This document shows positions 28,470 through 39,000 of a stretch of DNA of 64,000 nucleotides, in pieces. The stretch spans positions 80,812,142 through 80,876,141 of the forward strand of contig CM049306.1 in the NCBI GenBank assembly GCA_026874595.1, read 5' to 3'. Numbering within the stretch: the first letter of the stretch is position 1; every line of letters starts with the position of its first letter. Both the position numbers and the translations under genes were made by a program. This DNA is from Sipunculus nudus (lineage: Eukaryota > Annelida > Sipuncula > Golfingiida > Sipunculidae). Under the pieces are notes generated by a model. That model saw only the letters and a list, made by a program, of their open reading frames with translations, was not told where the DNA came from and made no database searches.

Positions 28470-30661
28470 AATTATAAATATTTACTTATTTTTAAAAACA
28501 GGAAAAAAGTACATGCATTTAGATAATGAAGTATTCTTAAAACAGGAAAAAATATAGTAATATTTCAAAGTAGGTGGCAGCACTGAAAGGGGCAGCGATT
28601 AGTACCATATAGTGGGTACCTCTATGAAGTTTGCAGTTTGGCCCAGTCCCATTAGTGCTCACACTATAGAGGTTTATCTGTATCTAATTCCTTTTTAAAC
28701 GAGTGCTTAATACAATTTCAGGAGTGACAGTGATGCTGACAGAACCAGATGAGAGCGACACTCAAACCTCAGTCGCTGATTCAGACCCGATCGACCCATC
28801 TGCTGGAAGCAAAAACGCCGTGAAGACGAAAAAACAGAACGAACTAAATGTCACTTGGGACGAACCCAAATCAGAAGCGGTGGATACCGTGTGTAAGTCG
28901 ATATGAAAATATAGTAAAGAGGTATTATATGACATCGCTGCCCTGCAAGTGTTAATAAATATGAAAATATATTAATTTAAATATGTATTATAAATATATA
29001 TTTTAGTGATCGGTACTTGGCTTTCTTACCAATCATACAAGCAGACAAAAAACTTTTTTTTGTTTAAATTTGTTACATATTTAAGTCTCATGAAACCTAA
29101 AGGATATATAGTAAGAATGCATAATATCGTCAAATTTATATTGAAAACTATTAACGATTCTGCCTTCTTAGTCTGTCAGATATAAACATTTCTTCCAAAT
29201 CGTGTTTCATTTGATATTCTTTTCCAAATCACAACATGCAATGTTTACAGGTTCCTCCCTTTCAGAATATTTTCCCTCACTTCTTTTATATTGTGCGAAT
29301 ATTGGAATTTTTATTTTAACAGATATCAGCATGAGCTCGGCTTCCGATGGCAAAGGAGACATATTTCCACAGCGAAGGGTGGGGTACAACAACTCTGGAT
29401 TCGTCGACGTGAACAGTAACGGACTGTCAGTATCAGGAGAAGAGGCAAAGGTCTCTGACGTCCGCGATAAAACACTTCGAAGCCGAAGATCTGTAGAATA
29501 CGAACTTGTGCGAACGAAAAGAGACGCGGACCCTCAGTTTTACATGGAACCGGGAAGGTGGGCACAGACGTAATTTTGCAATAAAAGTATATATTTTACT
29601 GAACACGCAAAGAAAAGCAGAGAAGGTTACATTTATTATGTATCGATGAAACCTTTTTAAAGATATTATGTATATATAACTCTAGGCTGGCTGTTCATAT
29701 TAAATGAATGACCATCATGAACATTATTGAAGTTTCCGCAGATTGTGCGACCAGTAAATGTAATTTTATGTATAACCCCCCCCCCCCCCCCCCCCGTAAG
29801 ACAGGGACGAGAAGTTTGTTTCTTTATAAATATTTGGGTAACCACTTTTTGTTGGTAGACCTACTTAGATCCTCAAAGTGCAACACTATCAATTTGAAAA
29901 AAAAGTTTCTTTTTCTTTTCTCCTCCTTCTGCCAACTTCTGTTTTCGCCATATCTCCTTTATGGTTTATTTTTAAAAGATGACATTTGGGTACATTTTTG
30001 TACCTGATGGTTTTCCAGTGATTACAAACATCTATATATTATTATTATTACACTCATATTTATTTATATTTTCAGGACCATTTACACTGCCGTTAAGGTG
30101 TGCACCAAGGCACACAAATGTGGGTTCATGAACAACAAAGAAATTGTCATCATAAGTAAGTGGTATCTTAAAACTGCTCATTTCCATTATCATTTGAACG
30201 TAGTTACCTTAGGGTAAAAGCTAATACGGATGCATATACTAACACTTTTCTACCACCTTTGGCCAATACTTTTTATCATCTGGTAGACAGAAGATGTAGT
30301 GATATCCGAGACCCAGATATATAAGCAGCGGAAAAGACCTTAAACTGAGCCCAGTTTATGCTTTTTCGGACATTCTTGTAAGAAAAAAAGTTTCTTGTAA
30401 GAAAAAAACTTTCATTTGTATTATCTGTAATGATCTTTGAAGAAATTCACATGTATCTGGTAACGTTTTACTCTACCATTGAACATGATCATATTATGTT
30501 TTTTCAGGAGACAAGGACAAGATGGGGACAGCTCATGCAGGACAAACCTTGACTATCGAGTTGCCTTTGGACGGACCGAATAAAAGAGTTGTCAGGTTCT
30601 CCTTACAGGGTAAGTAAATTCTCTTTCTTTTGTCTGTTAGATTTACATAAGTATGTGTTAG

Positions 30662-30694
<33 letters not shown>

Positions 30695-32998
30695 ACCAAA
30701 CCTAATAACAACAGATCACGTAATCGTGATCAGCCCAAATTTTGTGACAGAGATAACAAAAATCAGATTCTGTAATACCAGGCAGCGTAAAATGTCTAGG
30801 GGAATGAATAAAGAAGTCAGTGTTTTTTGTTAACAAATAATTATAATTTATTCTTAGAACAATCCTTACATTACAATACACTAAATCAATACAATTACAC
30901 AGCAAAACAATAAAAATGTACAGTACAAGAGTGTCCGGATCCTAGGCCTTGATTTCGGGATACCACCACTGTTACCGCTCCACAAGAGTCCTTTAACACC
31001 AATAATCCACGTAAATAGTAGTAATCTAAAGGCAAACTGGAGACAGTCCGTATTAAATCTGTATAAAATCCGTTAAATATCTAGACCACTGCAATTGACG
31101 GTAAGATCCCAAAATTGACGAGAAAGTAACACTCTAAGTGCTCGCTGGTATTTTCCTTTCTGCCAGTTCTAAACACAGCTCCTAATTTATAGCTTCTTAC
31201 CCAAAAATTCTAGAAATGGAAATTTCCCAAAGAACAATACACACGCACATGAACAGACCCAAAACATCTAGAACAAAAGAACGCCGTTTCTATACGCTTC
31301 AGACCCCACACGCGAGCCAGCACCCAACAAGCGAGGTTCCCATAGCAACGAACTATGCCTGCACTACATGAATCAGAATGTCAACATACACATGTAACAC
31401 TCCTGCGTACTACAAAATAGACACATGCAACAATATATATATGTCAAAACCTGTCTGTGTAATAAGACTACCCGTCTATATAGACAACCTGTGAGTTTAC
31501 CAAAATCAGTCACAATCTTTATAACTGAAGTAATAATTATAATTTATTCTTAGAACAATCCTTACATTACAATACACTAAATCAATACAATTACACAGCA
31601 AAACAATAAAAATGTACAGTACAAGAGTGTCCGGATCCTAGGCCTTGATTTCGGGATACCACCACTGTTACCGCTCCACAAGAGTCCTTTAACACCAATA
31701 ATCCACGTAAATAGTAGTAATCCAAAGGCAAACTGGAGACAGTCCGTATTAAATCTGTATAAAATCCGTTAAATATCTAGACCACTGCAATTGACGGTAA
31801 GATCCCAAAATTGACGAGAAAGTAACACTCTAAGTGCTCGCTGGTATTTTCCTTTCTGCCAGTTCTAAACACAGCTCCTAATTTATAGCTTCTCACCCGA
31901 AAATTCTAGAAATGGAAATTTCCCAAAGAACAATACACACGCACATGAACAGACCCAAAACATCTAGAACAAAAGAACGCCGTTTCTATACGCTTCAGAC
32001 CCCACACGCGAGCCAGCACCCAACAAGCGAGGTTCCCATAGCAACGAACTATGCCTGCACTACATGAATCAGAATGTCAACATACACATGTAACACTCCT
32101 GCGCACTACAAAATAGACACATGCAACAATATATATATGTCAAAACCTGTCTGTGTAATAAGACTACCCGTCTATATAGACAACCTGTGAGTTTACCAAA
32201 ATCAGTCACAATCTTTATAACTGAAGTAATAATTATAATTTATTCTTAGAACAATCCTTACATTACAATACACTAAATCAATACAATTACACAGCAAAAC
32301 AATAAAAATGTACAGTACAAGAGTGTCCGGATCCTAGGCCTTGATTTCGGGATACCACCACTGTTACCGCTCCACAAGAGTCCTTTAACACCAATAATCC
32401 ACGTAAATAGTAGTAATCCAAAGGCAAACTGGAGATAGTCCGTATTAAATCTGTATAAAATCCGTTAAATATCTAGACCACTGCAATTGACGGTAAGATC
32501 CCAAAATTGACGAGAAAGTAACACTCTAAGTGCTCGCTGGTATTTTCCTTTCTGCCAGTTCTAAACACAGCTCCTAATTTATAGCTTCTCACCCGAAAAT
32601 TCTAGAAATGGAAATTTCCCAAAGAACAATACACACGCACATGAACAGACCCGAAACATCTAGAACAAAAGAACGCCGTTTCTATACGCTTCAGACCCCA
32701 CACGCGAGCCAGCACCCAACAAGCGAGGTTCCCATAGCAACGAACTATGCCTGCACTACATGAATCAGAATGTCAACATACACATGTAACACTCCTGCGC
32801 ACTACAAAATAGACACATGCAACAATATATATATATGTCAAAACCTGTCTGTGTAATAAGACTACCCATCTATATAGACAACCTGTGAGTTTACCAAAAT
32901 CAGTCACAATCTTTATAACTGACCAATCTAAAAAGACCACCTTTGCATTAAGATCATTTTGGTCAGTCTCCCAGGGGGTCTTAATTTTACAGGTTTGA

Positions 32999-33055
<57 letters not shown>

Positions 33056-36000
33056 AATACCTGGTGATAGCTCAAGAGAAGAATACCTCAGTGGTGTTCG
33101 GAGAGTTGACGACTACGGATCTCCAACAGAAGTATACCTCCCAGGCCTCCAACACATTCAAGTCTTTCATCAGTGACCCTTCTTCAACAGATGATCAAAC
33201 AGACAGGGGTCTCCATGGCAGGTAACTAGAACAAGCCCTTCTTTCCGCATAATCAAATAAGTGATTAAATGAAACATTGGAGGAAGGGAACATTTTGAGA
33301 TACTGGACAGGTTATTAGAGCCCAGCCGGATTAGCGTTACTCGTCCACATTTTCGTTTCCGGATGATAACTCAAATTTGGATTGGTTGATTGTTTTCAAA
33401 CTGTCACCTGGTCACAGGACCCACTTCTTTACAAATATTGTGGATACATTTTGAGCCAAACGTTTCATCCAAAACCTTCCAAACTTTCATCGTCCACTTA
33501 TGGCTAACCTGCAAAGAGGGAAAGAAAACTTTCCTCTTTTTTTTGGTTCAAAGGTAAAGGTCACTGGTTCCACTACTTATATGGCTCACTTTTCAATAGG
33601 GAGAAGAAGTTTTAATTTTAGGGTCAATGGGTAGTCAAGGACATATGACCCACTAATTTAAAAACATTGTAGATGCATTTAAAGCTAAACGTTTAATCCC
33701 AAACTTTCCATCTTCCAAATATGGCTCATCTGATGAAGGGTAAGTCTTTTGATTTTGGGTTCACAAGGTCAAAGATCAAGATCACACGGACCTCTTCTTT
33801 AAATAAGATTGTGGTTGGCACTTTAAGCCAGACCTTTCATCTTTTACATATGGCCTGAGTGCCAATAGGGTCATTCCATGCCAACTCAACCAGGGCTCCC
33901 CGCATCACCATCTCAGATTTCTTTCATTTTTTTTATTTTAATACTGTGATATGTATGATGAACTTCTGTAATGTCTGTTTTGTAATTTTGTGAAAACTCT
34001 AATGTTTTTGGTCCCTAAAGGGAAGAGGGTTATAACGGCCGAGCGTCATATGTTTTTTTCCCCTGATTTGAGGAGCTCATAACTTCATTAATAATGATGC
34101 TAGAACTCTGTATTTTGACAGAAACACAGTCTAGTAGTTGTAGATTAGATATAATAAGTTAAAAATCCTGGCAGAAATGGAGGATTAAGATTTAATGACC
34201 CTGTTAAAACGCAAAAAAAATCAAAACGCAACATGTTTTCTAATATTCAAAGGCCTGTACAGCCAAATGTTTTCATGGTATGATCTTCAAACTTGCTCAA
34301 TGCAGTATATGGGATATATACATATTAAAAGTGAAATGAATTGACAGATTCACTGAATACTTCTTTCACAGGAAAGGCCAAGATGTCAAAGAAAATTTTA
34401 ATGGACCAATGTTTGGAGCCATGAAATCAAATGTGGGACACCTTGTACAGACTTGAAAATTTAATGTCTTTTAGAACTTCCCCTAAACTGCAAGTGTACA
34501 AAATTTCAGCAATGCAAAATGTGTCTTTTAAGAGTTATCATTTTTTGAAAAAGTACTGTTTTTCACTGTCACGGATGGACAAATAATAACTTCTTGGCAG
34601 TTATTCAAGGTGTTCACACATTCCAGTATTTCTCTTTTGTACTTGTGAACACAGTAAAAACATGTATCAAAGTAGATATGAATCCAATTCAGTCAGTCAT
34701 TAAATCCAAACAAATATCAGGGTACAAAAAATATAAATTTTTGCAAGGACGTTTCGAGGACAATCTAGTTTCTCTCTCATTTTATCAAGTACCTTGGGAA
34801 GTGAATGCTCATTTATAATTCCAGAATGATAATCCAATTCCAGTTCTGCTGGCTGAATGTTACAATTGACAAGACAGCTGTGCAGCTGAGCTGCCATATA
34901 TACCACACAGTTATTTGCATGCAATAAGCAACAGACTTTAAGCTTTAACAATCTGAGACAGGCATCTAACCAGATTCTGCCTTGTTGAGTATGGTCAGTT
35001 ATGGGATAAGCTTTATAATGTACTGTGTACAGTCTAAACACTTGCTTATTAATGATAACTCTTAAAAGACACATTTTGCATTGCTGAAATTTTGTACACT
35101 TGCAGATTAGGGGAAGTTCTAAAATACACAAAATTTTCAAGTCTGTACAAGGTGTCCCACATTGGACTTCATGGCTCCAAACATTGGTCCGTTGAAATTT
35201 TCTTCATAATCTTTGCTTTTCCTGTGAAAGAAGTGTTCAGTGAATCTTTCAATTCATTTCACTTTTATCATGTATATATCCCATATACTGTATTGAGCAA
35301 GTTTGAAGATCATACCATAAAAAACATTTGGCTGTACAGGCCTTTAAATATTAGAAAACATGTTGCGTTTTGATTTTTTTTTTTTTTGCATTTTAACAGG
35401 GCCATTTAATCTGAATCCTGCCAGGTTTTAACTTATTATATCTAATCTACAACTACTAGACTGTGTTTCTGTCAAATTACAGGGTTCTAGCATCATTATT
35501 AATGAAGTTATTAGCTCCTCAAAGCAGGAGAAAATAACATATGATGCCCGGCCGTTATAACCCTCTTCCCTTTTAGGGACCAAAAACATGAGAGTTTTCA
35601 CAAAATTACAAAACAAACATTACAGAGGTTCATCATACATATCACAGTATAAAAATAAAAAAAATGAAGGAAATCTGAGATGGTGATGCGGGGGACCCTC
35701 AAGAAATTGGTTGATTTGGCATGGAATTACCACATAACGAAGCCGAAGAACCCTAAACATTACAAAATCACAAGGACAAGGTCACAAGAACATACTAATG
35801 GTTTACATGCTGACTAGGCTTACCGTTTAATACATCCGTGTTAATTATGCCCCTTTTGCTAGGGATGCTCTGCTTTTCAGTGCCTTAATATTCATACATT
35901 TCTGTCAGTGATTCAAATGTTAAAATCTATTACTTAAATATTTTCAACAGTCAGTTTCGTGTGCCTCTTGTAACCAGATACTTTTTTTTAGTTTTCAAAG

Positions 36001-39000
36001 CATCACTTTGCCCGCGCTCGAAAGCTATTGGTCTTTTGCGGGACCCTTCTTGACCTGTCAGTGTTTTTGCTATTTAAAAACAGTGCTTACAGTTGTGCGT
36101 GTTTTTTCCCAACTGTTATCCAGACAAAGAAATATTTTTGATGTGTAATATTGCTTATAAAATCAATGGAAGATAAACATATTTCTTTTTTTTTGTTGGT
36201 GTGTCGTCAGTATATCTTCAATACAGATGAAAGAAACCTGCAAGAGGCAGTAATCTGAGAGTGCGTGTGTTATTTACAAATCTAATAATTCTTAAAATCG
36301 TTCCTGCCTTTATATGAAGGTAGCTGCTGATCGGATGTTTCATAAAATGCTTACATTCTAAGTAAGATTTTCAACTTTACAGGATTTTCACCTTTGAGGA
36401 CGTGAATATATTCATAACCACGCTACCCTACCAGAGCCTGACCGGGCCTTTAACTGTCATGTACCCGTACAACGCAGGTGTTTACCATGAAAAACGTTTG
36501 AAAGAAATGGAGCCGAGACTACTGGTCTGGGACACAGGTGAGCACATGTAATGCTTCTGGCACTGTCATTGAAATTACTTATAGCTTACTTTATATTTAT
36601 ATCATGTCAAATATTAGAGTTTGTATCAGTTTTATGGCACTTGATCTACTTCTCATACACCACAGAACATACGAGATGGGTGGACGCCGGAAGTACATGC
36701 CCTCCCAGTCAGAGGAGACAAGAATACGATGCATCCACTCAGATGGGCACGGTCAATGTAAGTCACGTTATACCGTTTTTTATGGTTGCTTGTCATTGCT
36801 TCAACCTTTGGTCAAGATTCTTCCGATTAGATTCACGGCTATAGTGCTCAGTATGTACTGCTGCTTGTATAAAAAGATAATATCAGAATCAATGAATGTG
36901 ATTTTAAATAAAGCACGTGCACGTATTTGATGTTTTAAGTAATTTAAACTTCGTGTACACAGTAACAAACAAATATAATATGAAAGAATCATTTATACAA
37001 TAAGTCCATTTATATTTCCCGTTTGTACATTTTATAAAGGTATGTGGAAGGAAGGCCTATGAAGCCCCAACCCGAACAAAAAGGGGGACGACGGGACAGA
37101 CATTATCAGGGCCTCAACAGCTGTCATTAGCCGGGGTAAACACGAGTTTCACAAACACTCCACCAAGGTTGGCGCCGGGACCAACAAAGTTCAACATGTT
37201 TGAGGACACAGGACTCTTTGTGATAAAGTTCACAGCCGAGGACGATGAAAATGATGACGTGTTCTTCACCCTCGTCTCACAGCGACCTTTAACTGTGGGA
37301 GGTAATGTATCTGTAAGTGCAGACGGCAGACTAACGTACAGGCCTTGTGTTCACTGCTACGGTGTCGAAAATATATTCATAAGACTCGTGGAAAAACGGA
37401 CTGATGGGGAGACGGCCCTCAGCACTGTTGTTCAAATAGATATTGAGGTATATCCGGTCAACGATGTTCCTACCATATTCATCTTCTCAGACAAAGGTCG
37501 TGTCAACATTAGTGAAAACATTGTAGAAGTAGCCATTGAGCAGAACGGTATAGCTGACGAGACGTCTGAAGGTCTGACATTTGTTGTGGGTGCGACTGAT
37601 GTTGATGGAAATGACAGAGTGGCACTGGCTCTGGAGTCTCAAGCTAACGAAACCCTGTACATGTCCAGCGAATCCTACCTGCTGGCGTACAATCGGAGCC
37701 ACTGCTTGAAGTCTCCAACCGAGGCAATGAGGAAATACATCACGGAGACCATGGTTGATCTAACGCCAGCATTTCCGGTGCCCTGTGATTTGCTGGACGA
37801 AGTAACGTCAACGCAGTTAAGCTTGTCAACCCGAGTAATTAAATACACACCAGAGCCAGGTTACAGTGGATTAGATGAAATTAAGGTAAGTCTCAAGTTA
37901 CTAATACTCTCGTTTACGATATACTATCTGCTCTGAATGAAAAATAAAGAAATGTATAGTTTTGTAATCACGGAACAAGACCTCAGGTCTTCTCGAAAAC
38001 CGTTTATATTCAAAAATATATATACAGGAAATATCACGGTTAAGGATGTACTTATGATCGATAAGCGTTTTTGCAAGTCACTATATTTAAGGAATGTAAC
38101 TCCGTCCTTATCATATGATAATATTTTATATAATTTTGTATGATGAAATTGACCTTGTTTGAATATTTTTTTTATGTAATTTTCCAGCTTATAGCTGAGG
38201 ACAATAACGGTGGCCGTTCTGAGGTTACTGCCATTAAGGTGTACGTCCTTGCTGGAAAATGTCTAAATAACGGGACCTGTCGGGGACCAACCAGCGACCC
38301 GGACTGCTCAGGCACTGACAGGATTAACGGTAAGCTTGACTCCAACAGATACGCCAACCCTCGGTGGCATTTCAAATTATTATGTATACAGAGAAAGAAA
38401 TTCATCAACCCCAACCGGCGGGGTGTACTATATCTTCAGTTGTTCAGAAATGGAAACAATATTTTAAATATTGAAATAGTAAGTGTCACTCGAAGCTTGA
38501 AACCATCACTAAGCTGCTCTGTCATAAAGAGTTACATTAATCAAACTAATTCGAATTGCTCAAAATAACATATGACTCCTGTCTTTGTTCAAAGTCCATA
38601 ACATATACGCCGGTGTGTCTGGATTTCGAGGCCGTTATAGAATATCTTTATCCGATACATTAGCTAAACTATAATATGCACTACCATTCAATTTACAGGC
38701 TTTTCGGGGTACCAGTGTATGTGTGCCGCAGGATTTACGGGGACGTACTGCCAGGTTGACTTCGACGAGTGTTCATCCTCACCCTGCCCTGACAACTACA
38801 CCTGTATCGACCAGGTGGGCTCCTACATCTGTCACTGTGAGCTGGGCTGGCCCTGCAGCTACAAACCTCCAGTATCATCCCAGAAACTGTGGGAGATAAT
38901 CGGTGTGGCAGTGCCGTCCGGCGTCATACTCATCGGTCTCATAGTCGTTATATTCATCAGATATCGCCGCCCTGCCAAGTCTGCTTCGTAAGTCCAGAAC

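Noticed and set aside
34700-35140. 146-codon minus-strand frame as a genuine host gene
   Set aside because: It lies in the loop of an inverted-repeat element, lacks splice context and has no recognised domain. Kept only as a question in the findings.
37169-37936. Start of a separate gene at 37169
   Set aside because: The codon there is TTG, and the frame continues upstream to an acceptor at 37040 with matching phase; it is an internal part of exon 54.
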